A DNA stretch of 64,000 nt from Tetrahymena thermophila SB210 (GCF_000189635.1 NW_002476438.1:310001-374000), one strand, 5' to 3'. Numbered from the stretch's first letter, positions 13,711 through 27,065 are shown. Notes: generated by a model from the letters alone, not told the origin. Translations and numbers: made by a program.

Positions 13711-13737
13711 TCAATCAATCAATCAATCAATCAATCA
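13711..13737. repeat. TCAA microsatellite
   Basis: Nearly seven perfect tandem TCAA units in non-coding DNA, followed by a GTC break. The same tetranucleotide occurs as shorter runs elsewhere in the window. Confidence 0.9.
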
Positions 13738-14269
13738 GTCTAAATTGTTATTTTATTAACCAAATTGGTTATTTATTTATTTATTAATTTGCATTTGCAT
13801 GCATGTTTGCATGTTTGTTTGTATATTTATTCTCTTAGCTCCTTCGCATATTTCTAAGAAGCTCTTGTTTTATTAAATTTCATATTAATTAGTTTGTTTG
13901 TTTGTAGGATTTTCATTTGTGTTGATTACAACTTATATATTGAATCAGCTTATTACATATCTCAGGATTTAATATATATTAGATTGATATATATGGATTC
14001 TATCCACATAATATAAATTTATTCTATTATTAAAATCTAAATATATTTAAAGCTGAGCTCACAAAAAATGTAAATTAATATTAAAATTGGGTATTTCATT
14101 TACTTATTTAAATAGTTTTTATAAATTGCTTTTGATGATTTAAGCAAGCAAGTAAAAAATATTTCAAAGTAAAGCTCTAAAGAAACAGTAAGGAATTAAA
14201 GAATGTATCAGATTAATTTATTCTTTTAGATTATCAACAAAATGAATAAATAAATATTTAAAAATTAGG

Positions 14270-14700
14270 AATGCTAGCTTCAGAAGAAAAAGTGATATTT
14301 ATTAGATTTCTACCATATAGTTTGTTGCGCCTAGTGTAAAGCAAAAAAGTTAAGCAAATTAAATTGAGGCTCAAAAACGCTAAAAATAGTGATTTTTATA
14401 GCAAATTGAATTATTTGAAAATAAATCAGGTATTTTAGTAGAGAAATTTTCGCTTTTGGTGCTAATTTGTAACTTGTAAGGATTTACGTTTTAGCCAAAA
14501 ACTATGTAAAATTGAATTGAGGGTCATCATGAAATAGAAAAACTTTGCACAATTAAGGTTTAGCCCTCTGTAATAAAAAATTAACAGATTGAAAAAAGGA
14601 GGTAAAGAATTTAAGTAGAGACTTGAATTTAAAAGAAGTCCGAATGACGCAACTTCTGATTTGCCTCTTTGATTTAATTTACTCAATAATTTAGAGTATC
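14270..14700. other. Compositionally distinct intergenic island
   Basis: This block has noticeably more G and C than its flanks, with pieces such as TTGTTGCGCCTAGTG, TTGAGGGTCATCATG and GTCCGAATGACGCAAC, which are unusual for intergenic DNA here. On the minus strand 14686-14462 is an open frame of 74 residues starting MSKLNQRGKSEV, without in-frame TAA or TAG. I recognise no protein family and no tRNA or snRNA. It could be a non-coding RNA, an old insertion, a repeat copy or a small gene. Confidence 0.35.
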
Positions 14701-16958
14701 AAAGAGAAAATTTGTAAATTAATATTTGCTAACAATTACCCTTGATTAAAATAAATTAAATGCACTTCTAAGTATAATTTATTTACAAATCTCTTTTTTG
14801 TGTGGTTAATTTAATCAAATAGATACTCTCTAAGTCAAATTAACAAATTCACTTTGCAAAATAAAGCATCAGATAAAAAAGTAAATTAAAGGCGCATAAA
14901 TAAATAAATAAATTGATTTCTTTCATCCTCAGTCATTTTTGATAAAATTTCCATACAAATCTTTTAACGAAGATATGATTAAATTATTTTGATTTGATAT
15001 GTGGACAAGAGTTGAAAATTCAAAAATAATTTGATAGATTTCTTATGCTTAAAGATTTGATATCCAAAAGAAATTAAACAAATTAATCAAAGTACACACA
15101 GGTATATTCTTCATGGTATTACATTTCATTTCATCACCTAGCAAAAAAAAAAGTAAATTGCTTCTTAATTTAAGAAATTTATTTTTTTTTCAATCTTGGA
15201 TTAATTCAAGTGCATTTATATTAGTTTTGTAGCATCTGTAGATATACAAACTGACACCAATCGATGACTACATAAAAATCCCAAATAAAAATAATAAATA
15301 AATTAAAAAATTAACAAATCTCTATAATTTCAAAAGTAAAGATTGATTGATTAATTTATTCATTATTATTCATATAATAAAAACTAAATTAAAAAATATT
15401 CTTTTACTAAAATTTGTCATTTTATAATAAAGAATTATGTTTTCAGTTAAGTTTTTACTTAATGCTGCTTTTGAATATGTCAAATGAGCCAGTATTTTCT
15501 TGATAAATTTAGCAATCAATTATAATGCTGTAGAATAAAATCGATAAAAAAACGTGCAAATAGTAAAAATTCAACAACAAAAAAATAGAAAAAATTTCAT
15601 AGTGCATAAAAAATATTATTGAAAGTAAAGTTTTATTCTGGGATAATTATTAATTTGAAATAATTGAAACGTCATCGTGAAAGACGTAAGTCATTTTACG
15701 AATAGCTCAAATAAATTTTTTTCAAAATTTGGTTTGTTGTATGTTCTTATAATGACAGAGTTTGTTTTTCAAACGAATCTATTTTAATATTGAATTATAA
15801 TTCTTTTATTAATAATCCCTTCTGCATCTATATAGAAGCAGACAGACCCCACGAAAAATTTAGTTTTACAGGTTGCTTATATTCAAATAAAATAAAAACA
15901 GATATAATGAGCTATGATTTTAAAGAAACTAGCATAAGATGAATAAAATTGAAAACTAACTACAACATTTAATTTGTTATTTGACTTGAAACCTATACAG
16001 AATTGAAAAAAAGACTAATTGTAATTGATTATTTGATTGAATAAGGCTTAAAGTAAGCATGATAAATATTAATAATTGAAGGCTTGCCTAATTAATTCTA
16101 ATTGAATAAATAAGACTAATTGTAAAACTTAGTGTCTAAAGACTATTAAATAATAAATGTAATCTATATCTCAAAAAGTGTAAAAATATTAGTTTTGTTT
16201 TACTCTTAAATACTAATTTAAAATAATACCAGAAACTATCCTCCCTCACTATTTTATTATTTCGTAAACCAATAACAACATAGGTATATGCAATATAATA
16301 ACTCTTTAATTATAAATCTACTTAATAGAGTTGAAACTAACTAATAAATGTAATCATTTTTTAAGGTTTAGGTATTTACACTCTCTATAAAATTCTATTT
16401 ATTAAAAAACTTTTCTTTTTTTTCAGTAAATTCAACTCAATTAATTAATAGAAATAAACAGGTTAATTAATTATAATCAAAAAAGCTAATTATAACTTCT
16501 AAAATATTTTTAATAAATTCATATTTTCTATTATTAATATTGCTTGTCTTTGCTTGTTTATTTATTTATTTGTTTGTTTGTTTACTTTTGAATGAGTTAT
16601 TATCGACTAATTTTTGTTTGAATAAAAATACAAAAAAGGAGATAGTTTTAATTAATTTAAAAATTGTCATCTAATTTAACATGTGGTCAATTACACTCAG
16701 GTTAACACAAAGGGCAAATCCAAATAAAATATCACATCCATTTTATAAATTAAATTAATTTGTTTTCAACAGTAGTAACTAAATTCTTATGAATATTTTT
16801 GATAAAAACTAAATAAAATTTCTTTTTTTAATTTTTGCTAGTAGAAAAAAACAAACAAATTGATTCATTCATTAAGCATTACTTTGAATTTCTTGCAAAT
16901 TTAAAACTAAGATAATAAATAAATCTTAACAAAATGCATCATTCATTCATTCATTCAC

Positions 16959-18182
16959 TCATTATTAATTAGATTCTTCTTAATGTTTCATATAGTACTC
17001 TTTAATATCAAATCTGCAGTTAGGGCAATTACTTTTCTTACTAAACCAAGGTAAAATGCAACTATCATGGAAGATGTGCTTACATGGAAGCTTTCTAATG
17101 ATTTCTCCTAAATTATATGTTCAAAATATTCTTAAAAAAAATATTTTTAGAAAGAGAAAAGACTTTTCTCTAATAAATATTATCAACTAAATGACTAAAT
17201 TTGCTCATACAGATTGCATGTAAAATCAAAAATGTAAAAATAAATTTGAATTTCTTTGGATATTTTCATGAATCTTTCTTTATTCATGATTTCAAATTTG
17301 TCTAAAGAACATTGGTTGAATATTTGATTCTTAAATATTATTTTAGATTTAAAGATAGTTTTTCACTTAAATTTTAATTTACAGTTTGCTTCAAAAATGT
17401 GTTAAAATATTTTGAATTATTTATCTTTGGTGTAAATTATTTGGTTTTGTTTAATTTACATCAAAAAGTCTAATTTGATCTAATTTTTAACATTGGCTTT
17501 TTCCTATTTTTATGTTTAAGTTGTTGGGAAAACATAGTAAAAATCAATCAATAATTAGTTATTTGTATACAAGTAATTAACAGACTAGCATAGATATTCT
17601 GTGAAGTTGTATTAAATTACTCCTTTTAAATAATTTATGTGGTTCGTATTAAGCTTTTATAAATATTTCCTTTCTTTGTCCAATTTTTTTTACTGAATTT
17701 ATAAATGAAATTTACCCTTTTTAAACGGCGTAACGCAGATAGCACAGGATTAATTGCTTGTACCCATTTTCATCTTCTTCACTTTATCCACAATTTCGTC
17801 AGGAAGTCTTCCTTCTTCATCCATTTGCATATTGTTATCCCATTCTAATTGTTAAAATTCATCTGCCTAAAGAATATAAATTCTAAATTATAATTAATCA
17901 CAATTTAATTCAAACAAATACGACTAAACGCAAGAAGGTTTCTTTGCTCATTCCAAAAATGGGACATTATTCTACGTTGTTTAAAATTAGTTTAAATATT
18001 CAATGCTCAATCTTCACTTTGAAGAAATTACAGTTTTAATGATCAGTTGTAAAATCAAAATTATCATAAACGTTGCTCCATTCGTTATTCCAATCTATAA
18101 AATCCATATTATATTTTCCTGTTGGATTGCCTTTAATTGGTCTATCGTCACCTCTCTATTATCTATTTGGCTATCTATCCAT
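16959..18182 (-). CDS. RING-H2 zinc-finger protein (probable E3 ubiquitin ligase)
   Basis: Four exons: 18182-18032, 17971-17922, 17866-17716 and 17107-16959 (501 nt, 166 residues). The C-terminal RING-H2 finger is complete: Cys108, Cys111, Cys126, His128, His131, Cys134, Cys145 and Cys148, with the Pro after Cys145 and Trp138 typical of E2-binding RINGs. Before it is LPDEIVDKVKKMKM, the arrangement seen in RNF115/RNF126-like ligases, which have a short linker helix next to a C-terminal RING. The N-terminus is Arg/Gln/Asp-rich and has no membrane segment, so a soluble protein is inferred. The last intron (608 nt) falls between the second and third zinc-binding pairs. The upstream ATG at 18182 was chosen because its frame runs unbroken into the second ATG. 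The gene is divergent from the next one, with 624 bp between starts. Confidence 0.9.
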
Positions 18183-18806
18183 TTTATGTCTTTTTAAATA
18201 TTTTATATAACAAATTATGTATGTGTGTGTCAGTCACTAATATTAATTTCTATTAAATATAAATTTTCAGCAGCTATCAGATTTCTTCTATTAAATAAAA
18301 CTCAATTTGTTAAAATAAAATAATAAAAACTTAGTCTATGTATATTTTATCACAAAATCAACAATAAATAATTTCTATTATAAACAATTTAGTTAGAGTT
18401 TATTTCAATTTACATTTTAACTTTTTTTAAAAAAATTTAAATTGAAATTAAAAATATTTTTAAAATAATCTTTTAAATCCAAATTTTATTTTAATCACTA
18501 TAAATATTTTTATGTGGTTAATAAAAATAAATAGTCTAAAAAAAGCTAACTAAATAGAGTCTTATGTTGCAATTTATCGGAATTAAATAAATTTAAAAAT
18601 TATTTTCTTTAAAATTTTTAATTAAAAATTATTATTTTATTTTATCTATTTTGATTTTATTTTTGTTCACTCAAATTTTATTGATTTTTTGATATTTTTT
18701 TTGAATAAATTGAATATCTTTTTCATTAATTTAGATAGCAAAGCATTAGCAAGTAGCGCAGATATTTTTGGTATTGTAACATATTCGTTCCTTGTGAAAA
18801 TAAAAA
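18183..18806. other. Divergent intergenic region
   Basis: Shared upstream region of the RING gene (minus) and the two-span membrane protein gene (plus). It must hold both promoters. It is A+T-rich with a short TGTG run near 18221-18230. No motif recognised. Confidence 0.5.
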
Positions 18807-20382
18807 ATGTCCATATTAATAAATGCTAGGGCTTTAACTGTAAATATTTAATACTCCCTTCATTTTTATGCTTAACTTTCTAAGTTTTTTGATGATTTGA
18901 TCTTATTTTTTAATATTTTTTAGCCATTAGTCTTTTTGAATTATCTTTCATTAGAAGATTATCTGATTACTAAGCTTAAAGAGAATACTTCTTCTTATAA
19001 ATAACTTAAAAGTGATTATGAAGAAAAGACGATGAAGTATGAAGAACCAGAAAAGGCAAAGAAATTAGTAGAATAATCTAAACAATCAAATTTGCAAGAA
19101 ACTATTCTGAGTTCAAAACATAATGTAGAAGTTACTCACAATTATGTTTCCTCTTTAAAGTAATAAGCAAAAAAAGATATTAGATTTTAATTTAAGTATA
19201 ATTGAATTAGGATTGCATATTACAGACAAACAATTTATAACAGTATACATGAAAATCTACCTGTTATTTATCCACTCGTGGTAAAGAATTATTGATTTAA
19301 GCACAAATTTCCTTTTAAAATAAAAAAGAAAATTCTATAAATCTTAAAATATATAAAAAGACTATAGGATCTTTCTTTGCTCCCGTATTGATGACAAGAG
19401 CATGTGAATTATTTATATTTGGCAGATTTGGAGCACTTATTTATGATATATGGGATCTTAAAAAGAATAGTTAAAGTAAATGTTTATTTATTTATATAAT
19501 AAACAAAAATATTCATTTTAATAAAATATAAATTATTTTAAAGATTAACATAATATACTTTATTAAACTTCTTACATTAAAAAACATTTCTAATTAAAGC
19601 TAATAAAATCAAGCACTTTAATTGCAAATTATGGCAAAATCAACAAATTAAAAATTTATAGAAAATAATAAGATAAGCTTTCATAATTTTTGAAATTAAA
19701 CATTAATTTACCCTAACACTGATTTTGATTTTTAATAAATAAATTATTTTATAATTTTGTAAATATTTTTATTATAAAACCTTTACCTTGACTTTTGCTG
19801 TTAGCAAAAAAATTTTTTTTCTTCAACTTATAAAAAATTGAAAAATGAACACTCCCTTAATATATTTATTTATATATGAGGAATTACAGAATATTTTTAG
19901 TGATATAATTTATTACAATTAAATTCAATAAATAGCTACAATTTTAATAAAAATAACAAATAATTAGCTTTAATACTCTATAGCCTTTTTATTTAAAAAT
20001 AAACAAATTCATTGCTAGCATGATGTTAAATATATTTAAGATTTACTTATTTATTTGAATGTATTTCGATTAATGCATCAAGATATAAAAAATAATTTCA
20101 TTATTTACAGATCAAAAAATAAATATTTATTTGAAATTATAATTTAAGTGAATTTTTCATTAACTAATTACAATAAAATTAATTTTTTATAAAGTTTCGA
20201 CTCGTTCTGAAGATATTGTTTACGGATTTTCTACTGTAGCTATTTTCTCATTAGTGGCATTCACAAGTTTTGTTCCTTTTTATAGATTTGCTAGCTTAAG
20301 CTCTAATAAATTAAAAGATATAGCTGCTAGAGAAGTGATGCTAGCTGAGCGTGCTAGAGAATAGTTAACTAAATTAAAATGA
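18807..20382 (+). CDS. Two-membrane-span protein, possibly mitochondrial
   Basis: Five exons: 18807-18839, 18924-19159, 19211-19280, 19361-19475 and 20195-20382 (642 nt, 213 residues, TGA stop). Phases agree, and the 51-nt second intron removes an in-frame TGA. The N-terminus MSILINARALTPLVFLNYLS is short, lacks acidic residues and could be a mitochondrial presequence or anchor. A charged helical part follows (about 25-80), then two hydrophobic segments at about residues 110-135 and 158-178, and a charged helical C-terminus rich in Ala, Arg, Lys and Glu. I recognise no family. Two spans with helical tails would fit an inner-membrane accessory subunit, but that is inference only. The first exon (11 codons) and the 719-nt last intron are the least certain parts. 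Confidence 0.7.
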
Positions 20383-20997
20383 GTAATTTATATAAAAATT
20401 AATTTGCTATTTATAGTGAAGTTCAACTGGAAGAATAAAATGAGTTTTGTTGCAAAATAATAATATTTGATAAACATAAATTAATTAAATAAATACTCCT
20501 AACACAACTTATTTTTTAACACTCTATTTTACATATAACCACAAATTATTTTTTTTAATTATTTAGTTTGTTTGGTAGTTTTTTTATTTATTGTTTAGGT
20601 TATTAAATCAAACAAAAACAAATGTAAGAATTATGATAATTTATATTTTTTTATAATGTAAATAATAGAGATTTTATATCTAATTACTAATATGTTTCTT
20701 TTATTAGTAAAGTATGCATAATTTTTGCAATTTCATTATGTTAATTGCGCAAATTTAATTTAAATATTTAGTTTAGCTGCTTTGTAAAAAATAAAAATTG
20801 ATTCGCAAATAGAAATTGACAGACAGATAAATAATTTATTTATTTATAAAGGTTGAATAGTTAGTTAATTATTAATAGCCTTCAAAAAAGAGAATAAAAT
20901 AATTGTAAACAACAACGTATTTGAAAAGAATCTAGCTAGAAAGTAGGTTAAAACAGAAGAACAAATTAAACAACAAAGGAATTTCGTCATTTTTAAA
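20383..20997. other. Intergenic region upstream of the RasGAP-like gene
   Basis: A+T-rich DNA between two plus-strand genes. The last 100 bases are purine-rich and probably the 5' untranslated region of the next gene. No other feature seen. Confidence 0.5.
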
Positions 20998-23900
20998 ATG
21001 GATGAAATAGCTTCCTAAAATTTATAAGAAGATTAAAATCAAGTTATTGAAGATTTTATTAATGAGGAAGGAGAAGAAAAGAATTAACAAAATGTTTTGA
21101 ATTCTAGCATTCTGCTAAATACAGAAAAAGTAGCAGATTTAAAAACAAATAAATCTAATCAATTTTAACTCAATTTAGACTTAGGAGATTAGTCAAGCGA
21201 CAGTAGCCCATAAAGAAGCAAAGACAAATCTAAAAAGAAAAGAAGAAATACAATAAATTTAATGTCTTCAGAAGAAGATTTCAGCATAAATTTTTAAGAA
21301 TATAGTGAGATAAAGTAATAAATAGACACTGACTAGTTTGTTTTGCAAGGTCTTTCAAGTTAGGAAATAGAAAAATCTAATAAAGGGAGCATCGAGTTAA
21401 GCAAAAAGTTAAGCGGAAACTCAAATAGGGATTAAAAAGGCAAATTTGGAGGAGATAATCTTGTTTTTAAAGAAGATGACGAAGCCTTCTTTAAGAGAAA
21501 AGAAAATTTAAACATCTCTCAAGATATTGATGAAGAAAAGCTAGAATTGATGAGAAAAGAATTATCATATTAATTGTTTGAAAATAAACACTTAGATTTA
21601 TTTACTAGGTCAAAAGGGAAATTGTCTGTAGATATCAAAGATTTAGAAGAGGATGAGGAAGAAGGAGAAGATCAAGATAAAAATAGCGATTTTTTAAAAG
21701 AGCAAAAACAAGAAAACTTCTTTAAAAATAGCAAATTAAACCTAGGAGAATTAAAATTATATAACCATAATTATCAATAAGGAAATTTTTATAATTGGGC
21801 AGACTTTTAAGTTTTTATTTCTTCCACAGGCTCCTTTCTTATTAATGGTATGTTTTTATTTATTTATTTGAATACATTAAATTTTTATATATTTAATTCC
21901 TCTAAAATAAGAAATCATCAAAATATTCTTACAAGGCAAACAAAAAATTTATTTAGTAATATTAATCTTAAACAAAATCTAATAAAATATTATTGTCATA
22001 GTAGATAAAATAAATAAATTAGAGCTTAATATTAAACATGACTTGCAATTTATTTTATCATATTATAATGAACACTAGCTTTACATATTATTGAAAAATT
22101 AAGCATATAATGATATCTAGATATTTACCTCTGCTAATATGAGAAATTAGTCTCACTTTAATTATATAATCTAAAGATAAAAGTTAATAATGAAGTTAGA
22201 ATAAAAAAGTGAACAAGAGAAATTAATTTTATTAAATTTATTAAAATAGTAAGTAAGTTATAAAAGAAAATAAATTTAGTATCAATTTTAGCTTTACGAT
22301 TGAAAAAAATCAGTAAATTATCAATTAATGAAGGAAAAGCTCTAAAATAAATTTATGCATAAAATATATTTAAAAAAAAAAAAAAAATTTAATGGGAATT
22401 TTAGCTTTATTATGAAAATAAATCAGAAAATAATCAATAAATAAATGTAGGAAGTGCTCTAAAATAAAATAAACTTAAGGACAAAATATATTTTTAAAGA
22501 AAATAAGTTTGCAAGGTATTTAAGTCTAATTTAAGCAAATAAGTAAAATTAATACCCTAAAATAAAATCTTTGAATAAAATTTTAGATTTTTTAATAATT
22601 TTTAAATGTTAATTATGAGATAACTTTGCTAAAATTGCCTATTAATAAAAATCACATAAATTAATTTTTACTTTTTATAAAAGAAAAGAAACAAATATCT
22701 AAATTACTTCATAAGCTGGAAAGCTGCTACAACGAAAATATCATGAGCAATTTATAGTTTAGGGAGTAATTTTAGACACGTAAAGATTATTCTTTAGAAT
22801 CAAAACAATACGTGCCTATCATTTTAGATACTAAGTACCAAATATTCAGAGTTGATAATTCCTTGAAGGTTAATCTCTCTATAGCAAAAGACTACATTTG
22901 TGAAAATCTGAAATACATACAAATGAATCCTTCTTTATTGGCCTAAGTTGTTTCTTCTCTTTCTTCTTACAGAGATTTTGAAATAAACGATTTTATCGAA
23001 AACATAAATAATTTCTTATTTGACAATATCTTAGACTATCAACCAATTTAAAAACCACTTTATAAATTCCTCTCTGAAATAATCAAAGTAATTAATTAGA
23101 TAGATAAATAAATAAATACATTTTATCTTTATTTATTTGACATTAATCTAAAAATAGAAAGAGATAAACAATGCTAAAAAGATTCAAGACACTTTTAAAA
23201 TGGATTCTATTTATATGAAATTCATCTAAGGTTTCACAAAGAGAACTAATTTTTAAATATTTTTTTCTGAATCATTCAAAATACCTTTGTACTCAATAAT
23301 AAAATATAACAAAATTATTAAGATTGACCCAGCAAAGTAAATTAATTATTAATCAAAGATTAGCTAAGATAAATTTAAAAATTTTAATTAAAAAGAATTA
23401 ATAGTGAAGACCTAAACATAAAAAAACCTCAACAAAATAATTATCATCATCACCACCACCATTACAATCAACATCATTAGAATTTAAATAACTAAAATTC
23501 CGTTATCAATTTGCATCACAGCTAACCAATTCAGATGAATTAAAGCCTAAACTCAAGCAGTATAGGAGGAAATACTACTGAATTTAGACATACTCACGAT
23601 GTTGTACTCAAAATTAATTAAAGTTAAGACTAAGATAATCGTACAAGCATTCCTCAAGTATAAGCTAATAGAAACACAGGATTTTTAAACAGCTTTTTCA
23701 GCTTATTTTCATCAACAGGTAATTATTTTTTTCTTTCATTTTTAACAATTTTTTTCGAACATTTCTTTTTATAATTCAAATTTTAAAAAAAAATATTTAA
23801 ATTATAATTTAATATTTTCATAATTTAATTGTTAAAATAAAAAGAATCTAAAAAGAAAAGAAAAGACAGCAACAATACCTTAAATGAATCAACTATTTTG

Positions 23901-26900
23901 CAATAAGGACCACCTACTTTATAATACTAAAATAGTAGTTGTAGTTGTAACAATATTGATTCAATAGAAGATAATTCAGTTAACCTCAACTCATAAGAGT
24001 CTGCAATGACAAAAAGTATTGAGAATTCAGTCATAGATGAAACTGAAGAAGATAGAGCTTTGATAGAAGAGAGAAAAAAAAAAGAAGTAGAAAATAATAT
24101 ACTTGTCCTCAAATAAATTACTACATAAATTATTGATGCCTTAACAAAGCACATTTCCTGCATTCCTAAAGGTAGAAAATTAATAATTATTTTAAATGAA
24201 TCAACAATAAGCTTTTTTTGTGATTTTTCAAAAAATTAATTTGAATTTTTAAAGTTTTTAATTGTAAATTTAATAGGAATAAAGATCATGTGTAAAATGA
24301 TTGTAATATTACTTGCTTAGAAGGACCCTACATTAAGTTTGGAGGAAAGACTTTAGGTATTATCTTAATTTATAATCATGAGATGGGTCGTTCCTTCACT
24401 TGTTTCTCTACTTCATAGGAACACATTGACAGAGCTACATTAAGTGAGGTACCAAAATATCTCAACTATCACAAAAGTGCTACAAAAAATATTTAAGAAA
24501 GAATATGAAAATTTAAATGATAATCCTGGTCATGATATTTTGAGACCATTTATCATGAGTTTTTCGGAGAGAATAGACAAATTTTATGATTATCTACTTA
24601 ATTTTGATGGAGGTTTTATTGAAGATATCATTAACAAAACTGACAAAGAGTTATACAGCCTAAAAGAAGATACGATTACATCTCTAAGTTTATCCTATAG
24701 TGACGTAGATTTAATACACAAGATATTTTCTTCTGTTCAGGATGACAAAATTAAGTCCTAACATAAGAAATTGTTTACCTAAGTAGAAAAGTTTAATATT
24801 TACTTATTTTTTTATTTATTTATTTCAAATTAGAAGAAGATCTTAATTTTATTTTATATTCTAATTTAGGTGTATTAAATTTAACGAAGCAGAAAAATTC
24901 CTAGATAACACTATTAAGAGCTAGCAAAATACTCTCTTCTACATTTGGAGGCCGGCTGAGTTTTATACTTAAAATTTAGTAATTCATTTATTAAATAATT
25001 TTTTTTATAATTTAAATAATTTCAATTTTGATTTAATTAATTACAAAACTTTTATCGTTTTTTGTTTAAATTAATTTCACTTGGAAAGCTTAAAAATTTA
25101 TTGATTCCCAAAAATATTTTATGTAAAATGAAAAAAATTTATTTAATTTATTAAAAATTCTAATTGAAATTAAATTAGTTTTGTTTGAAAAAATTATTTA
25201 ATTTATTAAAAATATTAATTTAAATTAAATTAATCATTTTTATAAATTTAAATTCAGTTAATTCTTTCCTTTCATTTTCATTCTGTTTATCGTTTCTTCT
25301 TTCTTCAGATTTTATTTTAAAATTTTATCAGTTTTCAAAGAAAGAATTTTATTTAATTAGAAATAAATTTAAATATTTTTTGAAAAGGTTGACAAATGTT
25401 TAAAATTTCCAATTTAGAATAAGAATGATGCTGAACATGTGACAAAATAGAAGCTTATAAACACATTAATTTAATTTTTCTAGAAAATTAACCCAAATGA
25501 AGATTTTATAGAAAATACAAATTCTTAAGAGTTACAAGGAATATTAAATTTCTATGGAAGAAAGAACCAAATGAGTTAAAAAGTAATGCAAAATGGGTTG
25601 TAACTAAAAATATAGTCTAATTTCATTAAAAGTTTATTGAAAAAATTTAGTCCTGACTATGAAGGAAATAGCTTCTAAAGCTTGTTATAAGAAATTCATA
25701 CAGAAGTGAGTGAAAAAAGATAGAATGTTGTAGACTAAATTAAATATATTAAATATAAAATATAACAAGCAATAAGTAAACTAACCTCATAAACGCTACA
25801 AATAAAAAAAGAAAACCAAGAAATGCTTGAAAGGACAATAAAATAAAACATTTTATTATTTATCAAAAAGGCAGATATTCCTGTAAGAATTATTTATTAA
25901 GATGACTGTAAAATCATGATTGAGAAAGAATAAGATGAGTAATAATTCAAAGAAGCTTATTCTTTCTATAGAGAATCATTGCAAGTTGGTAAATAAATTA
26001 AATTATATATTTGATTTGAAAGTCTAACTTTTATAAATAATAGGATATGATCAAGTTAAGCAAAAAATGAAGAAGAAATCAGTTAATTTGGTAATATTAA
26101 ATAAAACATATTTAGAAAATAAATTTATCATTTATTATTTTTTATTAAAAAAGAACGAGAATGACATAATATGTAAAAATATCAAAGAGTAAATAAAAAA
26201 GTTAATTTTCTAATTATTTGATTGAAAAAATTAAATTTTTTTAAATAGGTTTATTGAAAGCATGCATTAAAAAAGGATATTTGATAAATTAATTGATTTT
26301 TATCCTTAAAACATCAAATAATTTAGAAAATAAATCAATAATTATAACGATTATATTGTTGAAAAATTCTTTAATATGCCTAAAATGCAACAAAGCAACA
26401 GGATGGCCATTTATGAGTAAGTTTAAATTTAATTCGAAAAATATCTTGCTCGTGCTCTTGCCAAAAAGTAAACATTAAAAATTTTGATTTAAATTTTAAT
26501 TATTTTTTTAATCTTTTTAGATATTTAATGAAGAAAGAGCAATATAATGTTATATGTTCTCCTAAACATTCTGGTAATAGAAAAATAAGTATAATTGACA
26601 AAATGAAACATAATTCTGGCAAAAAAACTTATGATGATATCCACTTAGCTTCTCTAACTCCAAGTAATTAATAATCTTTAATATTTAAATTTATGAAAAA
26701 ATAACTAATTAATTAAACAGAACTAGAAAAGATTTAAAAGCAATCTAATCATGTAGATATTTTATATATTATTGATGAATGCGTAGATTAATTGAGAGAT
26801 CTTGCTGAACTGAATGGGTAAGATAAAAATGAGGAATTAATTATTGTATCGAAAATGAGTAGCCTAATAGAAAAATCTCAAATACATGATTGCCAAATGA

Positions 26901-27065
26901 TAATAAAGTAAATTAATTTAATAGTCATCAATAATCAATTATTACTTATGAATAAATAGAATTATAGACAGTCTAATCAATTTAAATTTTTGGAATAAAA
27001 AAGTCAAAATTATATAATCTTTAACCATTTTTAAGCTAGCTGTTAACGAAGTAGCTTCAATGTGA
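20998..27065 (+). CDS. RasGAP-domain-like protein lacking the arginine finger
   Basis: Fourteen exons: 20998-21847, 22684-23087, 23158-23336, 23405-23718, 23845-24171, 24277-24790, 24870-24978, 25388-25988, 26044-26090, 26154-26200, 26249-26416, 26521-26663, 26721-26907, 26960-27065 (3,996 nt, 1,331 residues). Residues 1-283 are acidic and low-complexity. The GAP-like domain runs from about 330 to 800. Segments that line up with neurofibromin-type GAPs include KIQDTFKMDS (where GAPs have a TLFRGNS-like motif), IIKIDPAK (EVDP-like), QFIIMRWVVPSLVS (FLRFINPAIVS-like) and STITKVLQKI. Lys432 occupies the arginine-finger position, while Arg727 of the FLR motif is kept. About 190 residues (478-664), Asn/Gln/Ser-rich with a His6 run, are inserted in the middle. 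The C-terminal 500 residues are helical, in the position of an IQGAP-type C-terminal region. It may bind Ras-family GTPases without stimulating hydrolysis. Confidence 0.8.
22286..22500. repeat. Diverged tandem duplication inside intron 1
   Basis: Two copies about 113 bp apart within the 836-nt first intron of the RasGAP-like gene. Both begin TTTTAGCTTTA, pass through AATCAG and GCTCTAAAATAAA, and end with AAAATATATTT. They differ by substitutions and small indels. Confidence 0.55.

Larger units (their letters stand above)
13175..16958. other. 3.8-kb intergenic region
   Basis: Lies between the 5' end of the bZIP gene and the 3' end of the RING gene. It contains a TCAA microsatellite at 13711-13737, ATTC repeats near 16940, and a segment of different composition at 14270-14700 described separately. 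I found no gene with recognisable similarity in either strand. Confidence 0.5.

Noticed and set aside
19196..19210. A 15-nt intron in the two-span protein gene
   Set aside because: A 51-nt intron (19160-19210) using GTAATAAG and GAATTAG also removes the TGA, keeps phase and fits normal intron lengths here better.
24444..24761. A separate 105-residue gene
   Set aside because: It is an internal part of exon 6 of the RasGAP-like gene, in the same frame; it appears separate only because upstream codons include TAA and TAG.
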